Positions 9,046 through 16,352 of a stretch of 44,379 bases of DNA are shown in pieces. The stretch's first letter is position 1. Each line of letters begins with the position of its first letter. The notes beneath the pieces were generated by a model, which saw only the letters and a list, made by a program, of their open reading frames with translations, was not told the origin of the DNA and ran no database searches. A program made the translations under genes and the position numbers. Source of the stretch: Verrucomicrobiota bacterium (GTDB taxonomy: Bacteria; Verrucomicrobiota; Verrucomicrobiia; Limisphaerales; JAHDYP01). The stretch spans positions 1 through 44,379 of the forward strand of contig JAHDYP010000038.1 of the NCBI GenBank assembly GCA_023383055.1. Reading direction: 5' to 3'.

Positions 9046-9116
9046 GATTCGGGCAGCAGACGCCAAGGAGGTGGGGGTGGGGAACCCCGCTGAAGAAACG
9101 TACCGCCACCCGAATC
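9046..9116 (-). other. Structured RNA-like element in the tRNA-Asp leader
   Basis: GATTCGGG (9046-9053) is the exact inverted repeat of CCCGAATC (9109-9116). Inside lies a compact hairpin GTGGGG-AA-CCCCGC (about 9077-9090). The closing stem begins a few bases after the predicted transcription start on the minus strand, so it would be the 5' structure of the leader or an independent small RNA. I cannot match it to a known RNA family. Confidence 0.35.
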
Positions 9117-9128
9117 AAAACCTATGAC

Positions 9129-9156
9129 AGAATAAAATTGGCGCCCGATTTGTCAA
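9129..9156 (-). promoter_or_regulatory. Candidate sigma-70 promoter for tRNA-Asp
   Basis: On the minus strand a perfect TTGACA (-35, 9156-9151) is followed after 16 bases by TATTCT (-10, 9134-9129). Transcription would start near 9122 and run through a structured leader into tRNA-Asp. It is the only good match between the tRNA and the lipoprotein gene on this strand. Confidence 0.5.
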
Positions 9157-9242
9157 GAGTCATGTGCCAGGAAATTGGTGGGGCGATTCAGGGCGAGTGA
9201 TGGAAGCTTGACGTCGGCCCCCAATCTGTTTGCATACCTGTC

Positions 9243-9632
9243 ATGCATGCAGGAGTGATGAGGGTGATCGGAGCGGTTTGCCTGGTTCTGGTGGCGGCGG
9301 CCTGTCATACGACTTTGGAAGGGCGCCTGAAACCGGGATTGCCGGGCAAGGATACTATTGTGAGCCGGTATGAGGTTCCGTACGAACAGGTTTACGAAGC
9401 GGCCAAGGCCGTCATGAAGGAGTCGGGCACGCTCGTAAGCGACGATCAGGTGTCCAATACCCTGCGCGCCCGGATCGACAACAACACGGTTTGGATCAAG
9501 CTGGACTCCAGCGAACCGCGCATCACCACCATGTCGGTCGAAGCCCGCACCAGCGGCGGGGCGCCGCACGTGGACCTGGCCAGCGAAATCGACAAACGGA
9601 TTTACGGGCGCCTGATTACCACTTCACGTTGA
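9243..9632 (+). CDS. Small lipoprotein, DUF3568-like
   Basis: 129 aa from the ATG at 9243; an in-frame ATG at 9258 is an alternative (AGGAG lies at 9251-9255, too close to it). The N-terminus is a lipoprotein signal: hydrophobic run, then L-V-A-A-A-C with the lipid-modified Cys at residue 21. The mature part has 'YEVPYEQVYEAAKAVMKESG' and later 'VDLASEIDKRIYGRL', resembling small periplasmic DUF3568-type lipoproteins of unknown function. Its terminator lies inside the convergent neighbour, with which it overlaps by 17 bases. Confidence 0.7.
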   Translation: MHAGVMRVIGAVCLVLVAAACHTTLEGRLKPGLPGKDTIVSRYEVPYEQVYEAAKAVMKESGTLVSDDQVSNTLRARIDNNTVWIKLDSSEPRITTMSVEARTSGGAPHVDLASEIDKRIYGRLITTSR

Positions 9633-10848
9633 CGTCCGCACCGGGGGGTGCCTCTGGTTTTTCCGAAGAGCCAAGCCGAAGGGTTTGGCTCTTTTTTTTG
9701 CCCCGAAGCTCGAGGGCCAGCAGCGCGCTTCGTTGCCGGGCCTGCTCCGCCGCCGCCGATTTGGGGAAACGCTCGACAATCCTCTGCAGCGCCGCGCGCG
9801 CGGCATCGAGATTCCCCGCATGGTGAAGTTCCAAGTGGGCGAGCAGGTTCAACCAGCGCGCCACTTCGCGCTCGGGGGCCTTGGGTTGGGCCAGAAGCCA
9901 TTCCATTTCCTGCCGCGCCAGGCCGAGTTGATCGAGTTCCTCGGCGTAAATGCGGGCCAGTCGTTCACGGGTCTCATTGTCGTCCGGGTATTGTTCGAGC
10001 TGGCAAAGACAGCGGGCGGCCTGGGCGGCGGGATCCTCCGGCGGTGGCGGTCTCAACGGTTCCGTCAGGAGACCCACCCGCGTCGGATACTCCCCCAGCT
10101 GAATCCGGTGGGGATTCGCACGGTCAGCGAGGGTTTCACTGGAGGCGATATGGGTGAGACGCTGGCTGGCGAGATAGGCCGCCTCAGTGTCGGGAAAGAG
10201 CGCCGCCACCCGCTCGAGAGCCGCCCGCGCTGACTCGGGGTCCTGGCGTCCATGGATATGCCATTCGGCGATTTGATTCAACGCGGCCGGGACCCGGTTG
10301 GACTGGGCGCCCCAATCGGCGATCCACTGTTCGAGGATCTGGATGGCGCCGCCATAGTCCTTCTGATTCAAAGCCTTGATCTCCGCCAGCATGAGGGTGC
10401 CGCTGTAATCTCCCGGGAAGAGGGCGAGCTGCCGATGGATTTCGGCGATCGCCTCGGCGTACCGCCCCCGTTTGCGATGGGCTTGGGCGATGGCGTAAAG
10501 CGGCTCGGGTTCGAGTTGCTGGGTGCCCCCGTCAAATAAACTGACAATGGGATGAGCGATCCAGGACCCGAACTGCGGCGCCCAGAGGATGCCAAGGAAG
10601 ATCGAGCAGAGGGCGATCGCGCCGACCAGTAACAGGACCGTGAAGAAGTCAGCGAAAAAACCGCCCCCACCCGCGCGTCCCAGTTTGACGAAAAGCAGCA
10701 CCAGGACGGCGAGCAACCCCAGTGCGGCGAGCCAGCGCAGCACCATCCGGGTGCGCTCGGCCTCCTCGCGTTGGACTCGACTGATGATCCAACCCGCGGC
10801 GAACACCGCCAGGACCAGCAACAGCAGGATCAACAGGTTCCTGATCAT
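9616..10848 (-). CDS. Membrane protein with TPR repeats
   Basis: 410 aa. Three hydrophobic segments (about 2-22, 35-55 and 66-93) are followed by helical repeats of TPR type from about residue 115: 'PLYAIAQAHRKRGRYAEAIA', 'AALNQIAEWHIHGRQDPESA', and a last pair near 330-395 ('RWLNLLAHLELHHAGNLDAA'). The repeats should be cytoplasmic or periplasmic scaffolds for partner proteins. It is the last gene of the long minus-strand run, 98 bases after the PilT-like gene, so co-transcription is plausible but not shown. The C-terminal tail overlaps the lipoprotein terminator and may be unimportant for folding. Confidence 0.75.
   Translation of the reverse strand: MIRNLLILLLLVLAVFAAGWIISRVQREEAERTRMVLRWLAALGLLAVLVLLFVKLGRAGGGGFFADFFTVLLLVGAIALCSIFLGILWAPQFGSWIAHPIVSLFDGGTQQLEPEPLYAIAQAHRKRGRYAEAIAEIHRQLALFPGDYSGTLMLAEIKALNQKDYGGAIQILEQWIADWGAQSNRVPAALNQIAEWHIHGRQDPESARAALERVAALFPDTEAAYLASQRLTHIASSETLADRANPHRIQLGEYPTRVGLLTEPLRPPPPEDPAAQAARCLCQLEQYPDDNETRERLARIYAEELDQLGLARQEMEWLLAQPKAPEREVARWLNLLAHLELHHAGNLDAARAALQRIVERFPKSAAAEQARQRSALLALELRGKKKSQTLRLGSSEKPEAPPGADVNVKW
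9667..9699 (+). terminator. Rho-independent terminator of the lipoprotein gene, inside the convergent TPR gene
   Basis: The 8-bp stem AGAGCCAA (9667-9674) pairs with TTGGCTCT (9685-9692), with a 10-base loop and a run of eight T (9692-9699). It sits 35 bases after the lipoprotein stop, and on the other strand encodes part of the C-terminal tail of the TPR protein, including its Lys-Lys-Lys. Confidence 0.85.
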
Positions 10849-10946
10849 GAGCGAAGAGCGGTCACCATGGCCTCGGCGGCCTCATCGAAGCGGCGTTCAT
10901 CAACCCGCATAAACACGGTCGTTGGCGCCCGCCACCGTGCCGGGTC

Positions 10947-12017
10947 TCACATCTCCTGTCCGGCGCGTTTGGCGATCCGGTCGGGATGACGGGCGCGGCT
11001 CAGGGCGGTGTCGTAGCTGATGAGGCATCTGCAATAGAGATCGTAGAGACAGGCGTCCATGAGCACCATGCCGTCCTTGCCGCCGGTCTGCATCGAGGTT
11101 TCGAGCATGTGTTTGTTGCCCTCGCGAACGAGGTTGCGGACGGCGCCATTGGCCACGAGGAGTTCGTAGGCCAGCACGCGCCGGGACCGATCGACGGCCG
11201 GGAGCAGATCCTGCGCGATGACGCCGAGCAGCGAGTTCGCGAGCTGGATGATGACCTGCCGCTGGAGGTTGCCTTCAAAGACACCGGTGATCCGTTCAAA
11301 GGCGTGCATCACATTCGGCGAATGGAGCGTGGCCAGCACGAGATGGCCGGTCTCGGCCGCCGTGAGGGCGGCGGAGATGGTTTCGTGATCGCGCATCTCA
11401 CCGACGACAATCACATCGGGATCCTGGCGGAGGACATGGATGAGGGCCCGGTTGAAGGAGTGGGTATCGGTGAGGACTTCCTGTTGAACCACAATGGCGC
11501 GTTTGTTCTGGTGCACGTATTCGATCGGGTCCTCGATGGTGACGACCTTGCACCGGCGCTCGCTGTTGATCAGGTCGATCATGTAGTTGAGCGTGGTGGT
11601 TTTGCCGGAGCCGGTGGGGCCGGTGATTAACACGAGGCCATTGGTTTTCAGGGCCAGTTCATCGATCTTGGCGGGCAGGCCGAGCTCTTCGCGGCTGGGG
11701 ATGCGCTCGCCGCAGAACCGGATGCTGAGTTCGGGGTGGCCGTCGCGGCGATAAAAGGTGACGCGAATCCGGCCGGCGGCGCTGTGGGGCAGGGAGATGC
11801 ACAACTCCCAATCGCGTTCGAACTTGGCGCGTTGTTCCTCGTTCAAGAGGCTGTGCGCCATGCCGCTCGCATCCTCGGCGCTCAACGCGTCGGCGTCCGC
11901 GAATACAATGTCTCCATTGATGCGAAAAGCCGGGGGCACGCCGGCAATCAGGTGGAGGTCCGAGGCCTCCGAGCCTTCGGCCTGGAGCAGCAGTCGGTCG
12001 AGGTCGTTACGATTCAT
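10947..12017 (-). CDS. PilT-like type II/IV secretion-superfamily ATPase
   Basis: 356 aa from the ATG at 12017, which overlaps the upstream TGA (ATGA). The motifs are complete: Walker A GPTGSGKT (133-140), Asp box IEDPIE (161-166), Walker B VIVVGEMRD (202-210) and His box with TGHLVLATLHSP (223-234). The C-terminal part has AVRNLVREGN, close to the AIRNLIREGK motif needed for retraction activity in PilT proteins, and 'MQTGGKDGMVLMDACL'. Known PilT hexamers power pilus retraction. Here no pilin, PilC or PilQ gene is nearby; instead the gene ends a group with an AAA+ ATPase and DUF1257/DUF2997 proteins. It could be a genuine twitching motor placed in an unusual operon or a repurposed one. Confidence 0.85.
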   Translation of the reverse strand: MNRNDLDRLLLQAEGSEASDLHLIAGVPPAFRINGDIVFADADALSAEDASGMAHSLLNEEQRAKFERDWELCISLPHSAAGRIRVTFYRRDGHPELSIRFCGERIPSREELGLPAKIDELALKTNGLVLITGPTGSGKTTTLNYMIDLINSERRCKVVTIEDPIEYVHQNKRAIVVQQEVLTDTHSFNRALIHVLRQDPDVIVVGEMRDHETISAALTAAETGHLVLATLHSPNVMHAFERITGVFEGNLQRQVIIQLANSLLGVIAQDLLPAVDRSRRVLAYELLVANGAVRNLVREGNKHMLETSMQTGGKDGMVLMDACLYDLYCRCLISYDTALSRARHPDRIAKRAGQEM

Positions 12018-12787
12018 GTGCCCTGGAGTTTGCGCCACCAGCCGCGCAATCGGCCGCGGAGTCCGGCGGACTTGATATGAACCAGTTCGCGCGCGAGCTC
12101 CTTGGAGGTGGGATCCAGTTGCTCGGCTTGGGCCAGCGAGTGGTTGGCGCCGCCCACTAGGCCAAGCGCGAACTGGCAGCGGCCCAACTGCAGCCAGACC
12201 GAAGCGCGCAAAGATTCCAGCTCGACCGCCTGCTGCGCCAGCCTGAGCGCGGAAGCGAACTGCTCGTAATAGAAATGAACGCGCGAGGCCAGCCAGGGCC
12301 AGAACCATTGGCCGGGCGCGAGCGCCAGGGCGCGTTCGAAACAGGACGCCGCCCGCTTCTCCTTCCGGGCGAGGAGCACATCGCCGCGCGCCAGCCAGAC
12401 GTAAGGGGTGTTGCCGCGTTCCTCGATCGCGGCGTCGGAGAAAGCCATGGCACCGCTCAGATCACCGCTGCGGGCCAGCGCCACCGCCTTGGCGGCCAGC
12501 AATTCCGGGTCGGAGGGAAAGGTCTCCAGGGCCTTGTCCGCCCAGAGCTTGGCTTCGCGGAATTCACCGAGCTCGATGAGCATACGGACCTGGCCGGTCC
12601 AGGCGATGGCGTTGGCCGGATTGAACTCGAGCACCTTGGCGTAGGCGCGCAGCCCGTGCTCGAATCGGCCCGCTTCGAAAGCCGCCTGCGCCTCGCCGAG
12701 GTAATAAGCCTCGTCCTTGAGCACGGGCTTTTGCTCGGACGGCTGCTCGGACTGTTCGCCGAACTCGAGGTTATGAAAACGGCTCAT
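12014..12787 (-). CDS. TPR-repeat protein
   Basis: 257 aa from the ATG at 12787, chosen because it forms an ATGA overlap with the gene upstream; the frame is open further back but lies inside that gene. Repeats of 34 residues are evident: 'LGEAQAAFEAGRFEHGLRAY', 'AIAWTGQVRMLIELGEFREA', 'ELLAAKAVALARSGDLSGAM', 'PYVWLARGDVLLARKEKRAA', 'VWLQLGRCQFALGLVGGANH'. There is no signal peptide, so it is probably a cytoplasmic adaptor. It is translationally coupled on both sides, between the signal-peptidase-like membrane protein and the PilT-like ATPase, which suggests it bridges them. Confidence 0.8.
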   Translation of the reverse strand: MSRFHNLEFGEQSEQPSEQKPVLKDEAYYLGEAQAAFEAGRFEHGLRAYAKVLEFNPANAIAWTGQVRMLIELGEFREAKLWADKALETFPSDPELLAAKAVALARSGDLSGAMAFSDAAIEERGNTPYVWLARGDVLLARKEKRAASCFERALALAPGQWFWPWLASRVHFYYEQFASALRLAQQAVELESLRASVWLQLGRCQFALGLVGGANHSLAQAEQLDPTSKELARELVHIKSAGLRGRLRGWWRKLQGT

Positions 12788-13659
12788 GGGACGTAAAGCT
12801 TTCGCCAGAACCACCAGCGCAACGGACGGCCGATTACGGCCGACTTGGGCACCAAAGCCAAGCCACGCAGCGTCGCGTGGGCCGTGATTGGGTCGAGCGC
12901 ACTCAAGTTGCCTTGAATTCCAATACCCGAAAACGGCCAGATAAACCAGTGGTTTTCCGGGACCACCCACTCGCCGTCGGCCGGCATTTGCGGTAACGCC
13001 ATGCGAATCTGCTCATTCACGTAGTAGTGGCCCTTTCGGAAACGAATTCGGTCGCCGGATTGGCCCAGGATTTCCGCGACCATAAAGCCCTGGCGAATGC
13101 GCAGGCCGGGCGCGCCTCCCGCGTCAACCCGGAAAATGGCGGTCGCCCCGGGCCGAACCGAGAGTTCGCGAGTCGGGGCGACCAGCAGTGTGGCACCGCC
13201 AACTCGCAACGGTGCGACCAAGTGGCTCTGAATGTATCGCTGAGCGGGCAGATAGACGATCGTGGCGACCAACAGTGCGGCGAAGAGGGCCAGGAGCAAC
13301 CGTCGCTGCCAACCTCCGGGCTGCAGCCACACTTCGAGCAGGCTGGCCCAACTCATAGCGTGGAGGGCGACCATAAGTCCGAAAGCGAGGTTGGCCAGGC
13401 TGGAGCCAAGCCAAACCAGTGCGACCAAAAACCAGAAGCCATACGCACCAAGAACGATCTGGCCAAAGCGCGCTCGGCCCAGGACGAAGAAAACGTACCC
13501 GGGCACCGCGAGAGCCAGCAGAAACTGCCGGAGATTGAAGCCGCCGGGGAGACGCAGATGTTCGAGTGGCAAACGGCGGACGAGGGACTGGCCGCTGGAG
13601 AGGAACCGGCCATACCACCTCGCGCGTGGAGGGTAGTAGGCTGACTTGGGGGGGCGCAT
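12784..13659 (-). CDS. Membrane protein with signal peptidase I (S26)-like domain
   Basis: 291 aa. Several hydrophobic segments cover about residues 45-150. The C-terminal 140 residues align by eye with the S26 fold: 'VAEILGQSGDRIRFRKGHYY' matches the conserved K-R-V-x-G-x-P-G-D block, 'VVPENHWFIWP' matches V-P-x-G-x-x-F-x-M-G-D, and 'ALVPKSAVIGRPL' matches the closing V-P-x-x-x-I-x-G. The catalytic Lys of the first block is replaced (A-E-I-L-G), and no clear S-M-x-P box is seen, so it may not be an active protease. Two extra hydrophobic segments are unlike LepB. It is coupled to the TPR gene by ATGA. Confidence 0.6.
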   Translation of the reverse strand: MRPPKSAYYPPRARWYGRFLSSGQSLVRRLPLEHLRLPGGFNLRQFLLALAVPGYVFFVLGRARFGQIVLGAYGFWFLVALVWLGSSLANLAFGLMVALHAMSWASLLEVWLQPGGWQRRLLLALFAALLVATIVYLPAQRYIQSHLVAPLRVGGATLLVAPTRELSVRPGATAIFRVDAGGAPGLRIRQGFMVAEILGQSGDRIRFRKGHYYVNEQIRMALPQMPADGEWVVPENHWFIWPFSGIGIQGNLSALDPITAHATLRGLALVPKSAVIGRPLRWWFWRKLYVP

Positions 13660-13692
13660 GGCGCTGTGATCCGCGGGAACCGTCCTGCGCGG

Positions 13693-13893
13693 TTAATGGC
13701 GTTGGTCGATGCGGTACTGCACTTGTTCCTGCGGGTCGTAAAACTCGGACGTGAGCTGTTGCGATTGGAGTTCGCCAACGACCCGCTCGAACCACTTGGC
13801 GACCTCGAGACAGCCTGGACCCTTGAACCCGCGGACCTGAACTTCGACCGTTCCATCGGGACCGATGAGCACTTCGAATTCGCGCTGTTTCAT
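13693..13893 (-). CDS. DUF2997 family small protein
   Basis: 66 aa. The start is set at the ATG at 13893, preceded by GGGAG with good spacing, which overlaps the end of the DUF1257 gene; the frame also extends to 13908. The sequence fits DUF2997: an N-terminal strand 'EFEVLIGPDGTVEVQVRGF' then 'KGPGCLEVAKWFERVVGE', matching the family pattern of I-x-P-D-G-x-x-x-x-x-x-G-F-x-G-x-x-C. In cyanobacteria and other bacteria DUF2997 genes lie next to DUF1257 (Ycf35) genes. The function is unknown. Three bases separate it from the DUF1257 gene. Confidence 0.8.
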   Translation of the reverse strand: MKQREFEVLIGPDGTVEVQVRGFKGPGCLEVAKWFERVVGELQSQQLTSEFYDPQEQVQYRIDQRH

Positions 13894-13895
13894 CT

Positions 13896-14369
13896 TCAAT
13901 TCTCCCAATGCCGGACCTTGATCCGGATGGCCCGGTTCTCATCGAGTTCCTCTTCCACGACCAGGTATTGGCGGGCCTGGAGTTCGTGTTTTAACTTATC
14001 GTAGACGTACTGTTGAACCACGCGCTGGCTGAGCGCCTGCCCATGCGCGCGCAGTTCGGCTTCGGTGCCTTCGCCGGCGACGCAGAGCGAGGCCCGGCCG
14101 CGAGCGTCGCGGGCAAAGGTGATGGTAACACCATCGCGCGCGACGATGATTTTCTGGTCGCGCCCCAGACGTTCGGTTACCACCTGACTGTTGGCGATTT
14201 CCATCTCGACGCTTTTGGCTGCCGTGTCGGATTCCTCAAGGGTTTCGGCGATGTCCTGGGCTCCTTTGACGATGGTATAGCCCATCGAAGTGGCGGCGGC
14301 GACCACCGTGGCACTGAGCGCGGGCCAGGCCGCGATGACCACCGGCGTCAGAATGCAGACACAACTCAT
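13896..14369 (-). CDS. DUF1257 (Ycf35-like) family protein
   Basis: 157 aa. The C-terminal half carries the family signature: 'SQRVVQQYVYDKLKHELQAR' then 'YLVVEEELDENRAIRIKVRHW', close to the Ycf35 pattern of (Q-x-Y-x-Y-x-K) and (V-V-E-E-E-x-x-x-D-G-x-I-R-L-x-x-R-x-W). The N-terminal 40 residues are hydrophobic and small-residue rich, unlike the usual M-S-H-F start, which could mean membrane association. AAAGG lies 6 bases before the ATG. DUF1257, DUF2997 and Ycf46-type AAA+ proteins commonly cluster; the biochemical role is not known. Confidence 0.75.
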   Translation of the reverse strand: MSCVCILTPVVIAAWPALSATVVAAATSMGYTIVKGAQDIAETLEESDTAAKSVEMEIANSQVVTERLGRDQKIIVARDGVTITFARDARGRASLCVAGEGTEAELRAHGQALSQRVVQQYVYDKLKHELQARQYLVVEEELDENRAIRIKVRHWEN

Positions 14370-14479
14370 AGTGAACCTTTCAAGTGCGACACAACCGTCC
14401 CGGTCACGTCAGTCACAGATTGGACGGTTGGGGAGCACGAACGTCACGCGGGAAGTGGATCCTCCAGCCAGCGCCCCGG

Positions 14480-16033
14480 CTAAAGCTCCATGCGGCGATG
14501 CTGGGTACCACCACCGGCGGCGCGAGGGACACTCGCATTGCGGGCGCGGCCCTCGGTCCAACTGCGCAACCGGCTGATTTGCTCGTCCATGGTCTTGGCG
14601 AGGGGCACGGTTTCGGTGAGCGCCTGGAGCAGGAACTCATCGGTAATGTCCTGACGAGCGTAAAAAGCGTCGTAGAGGGCGCTGATCACGGCCTGTTCGA
14701 TCTCGGCGCCGCTGAAGTTCTCGCAACGTTCAGCAAGTGCATCCAGGTTGAAATTCGCCGGGTCCCGGTTGCGCTTGGCGAGGTGGATGGCGATGATTTC
14801 CCGACGTTCCTCGACCGAGGGCAGATCGACGAAGAATATCTCGTCCAATCGGCCTTTGCGGAGGAGTTCCGCCGGAAGTTGGGTGATGTCGTTGGCGGTG
14901 GTTACGACGAAGACCGGCGCGGTCTTCTCGGAAAGCCAAGTCAGAAAGGTGCCAAACACGCGCGCGGTGGTCCCGCCGTCAGTCATGCCCGAGCCCTGCG
15001 ATCCGGCAAAGGCCTTGTCTATCTCGTCCACCCAGAGCACGGCGGGGGCGACCGATTCGGCGACATTGATGGCCCGGCGCACGTTTTCCTCGGAGGATCC
15101 CACGAGACTGCCGAACATCCGCCCCATGTCGAAGCGAAGGAGGGGCAACTGCCAGAGACAGGAGACCGCTTTGGCGCAGAGACTCTTGCCGCAACCCTGG
15201 ACGCCCAACAGAAGAATGCCCTTGGGCGCGGGCAAGCCGAAGGCGCGGGCTTCATCGGTGAACGCCACCGCCCGCTTCTGCAGCCAGTCCTTGAGCACAG
15301 TCAAGCCGCCGACCTGTGAGAAACTCTCATCGGTCGCGTAATACTCGAGCAGGCCGCTTTTGCGGATGATTTGTTGTTTCTCGGCGAAGACCTCGTTGAC
15401 GTCATCGCCGCTGAGGCGCTCGTCTTTGACGATGATCTTAGCGAAAACATTCTCGGCCTCGCCCAGCGTGAGGCCCAGGGCGGCTTGGAGCAGGCGCTGA
15501 CGCCCGTGCTCGTCCAACTCAATGCGGACGTGCTTGTATTCCTTGACGTCGGCAATGATGCGGTCGAGGAGTTCGCCCAGGTCGTCGCGCGTGGGCAAAG
15601 GAAAGTTGAGAACGGTGATTTCCTTCTCCAACTCGGTGGGAATCTCGAGCACCGGCGCAATCAGGACGATCGTTTTGAAGCTGTTCTTGAGCTGAAGCGC
15701 GATCTCCTTGAGCTTGCGGATGATGGCGAAATTGTTGCGACTGAGGAAGGGATGGAAATCCTTGAAGATGTAAATGGCGGGTTCAGCCTGATCGATCACC
15801 TGGTCGAGGGCGACCAGGGGATCTTTGCTGGCGGCGGCCCGGTGTTTCTGGAGTTGGATCGAGGTGCCGGCGGTGACGATTCCGGTGCTGAAGCTCCACT
15901 CGAAGGCCTTCTTTTGCCGGCGATTGGCGATCTCCACCAGGACCTGCTGCACCCGCGATTCCTCGGGGCTCACCACATACAGAATCGGATAGCGCGCCCG
16001 GATCAGCGTTTCGATTTCGTTCGAGAATGTCAT
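14480..16033 (-). CDS. Ycf46-like AAA+ ATPase
   Basis: 517 aa from the ATG at 16033, which overlaps the preceding TGA (ATGA). The N-terminal half (about 1-235) matches Ycf46: '[20 protein letters not shown]' at the start and '[20 protein letters not shown]' near 118-137. The AAA+ module has Walker A GVQGCGKS (277-284), Walker B LWVDEIDK (333-340), a sensor region '[10 protein letters not shown]' and the Arg finger segment '[11 protein letters not shown]'. An alpha-helical lid follows, then a basic tail after 490. Ycf46 is known from cyanobacteria and some plastid genomes, with a proposed link to inorganic-carbon use in Synechocystis. In this operon it may remodel a complex made of its neighbours. 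Confidence 0.88.
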   Translation of the reverse strand: MTFSNEIETLIRARYPILYVVSPEESRVQQVLVEIANRRQKKAFEWSFSTGIVTAGTSIQLQKHRAAASKDPLVALDQVIDQAEPAIYIFKDFHPFLSRNNFAIIRKLKEIALQLKNSFKTIVLIAPVLEIPTELEKEITVLNFPLPTRDDLGELLDRIIADVKEYKHVRIELDEHGRQRLLQAALGLTLGEAENVFAKIIVKDERLSGDDVNEVFAEKQQIIRKSGLLEYYATDESFSQVGGLTVLKDWLQKRAVAFTDEARAFGLPAPKGILLLGVQGCGKSLCAKAVSCLWQLPLLRFDMGRMFGSLVGSSEENVRRAINVAESVAPAVLWVDEIDKAFAGSQGSGMTDGGTTARVFGTFLTWLSEKTAPVFVVTTANDITQLPAELLRKGRLDEIFFVDLPSVEERREIIAIHLAKRNRDPANFNLDALAERCENFSGAEIEQAVISALYDAFYARQDITDEFLLQALTETVPLAKTMDEQISRLRSWTEGRARNASVPRAAGGGTQHRRMEL

Positions 16034-16332
16034 GCGCGAGAAAGGAGCTCCAGACGGGACCGATGCGTGGCTCTGCAATCCGGGGGCCCAACCGCGCGGA
16101 GACGGTGCTGCCCATCGTCGAAACCCAGTTGTGCCAGAAACTCGGCAAACGTCGGGGTCAGGTTATGGACCAACAATTCCCCACTCGGGAGCAGCAACAA
16201 CTCCGTCACCAAGGGAGGCTTGGAAACCGAGGGCGAGGCCGAGCGTTCGTCCATGGAAGTCGGGATTCTGTGCCTCATGGTCGAGGAAGGTTCGGCGGGA
16301 GGTTCTTTGGGTATGGAACCATGCTGTGGCAT
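16030..16332 (-). CDS. Small hypothetical protein coupled to the AAA+ ATPase
   Basis: Up to 100 aa. Its TGA (16032-16030) overlaps the ATG of the Ycf46-like gene, and its first ATG is 20 bases after the radical SAM stop, so it fills the gap exactly. ATGs at 16278 and 16254 are alternative starts; none has a ribosome site. The central block 'VTELLLLPSGELLVHNLTP' followed by 'FAEFLAQLGF' is patterned like a compact beta-beta-alpha unit, and I recall similar small hypothetical proteins but no name. The 25 residues before it are Pro/Ser rich and may not be translated. Function unknown. Confidence 0.6.
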   Translation of the reverse strand: MPQHGSIPKEPPAEPSSTMRHRIPTSMDERSASPSVSKPPLVTELLLLPSGELLVHNLTPTFAEFLAQLGFDDGQHRLRAVGPPDCRATHRSRLELLSRA

Positions 16333-16352
16333 CGTGGAGTCGGAGCAGGGCG

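Noticed and set aside
9025..9075. CCGGAAGG ... GCAGCAG resembling the signal recognition particle RNA core on the plus strand
   Set aside because: The conserved spacing (GGAAGG directly followed by N-A-G-C-A-G-C-C) is broken by about 10 bases and the GUCAGG side is missing.
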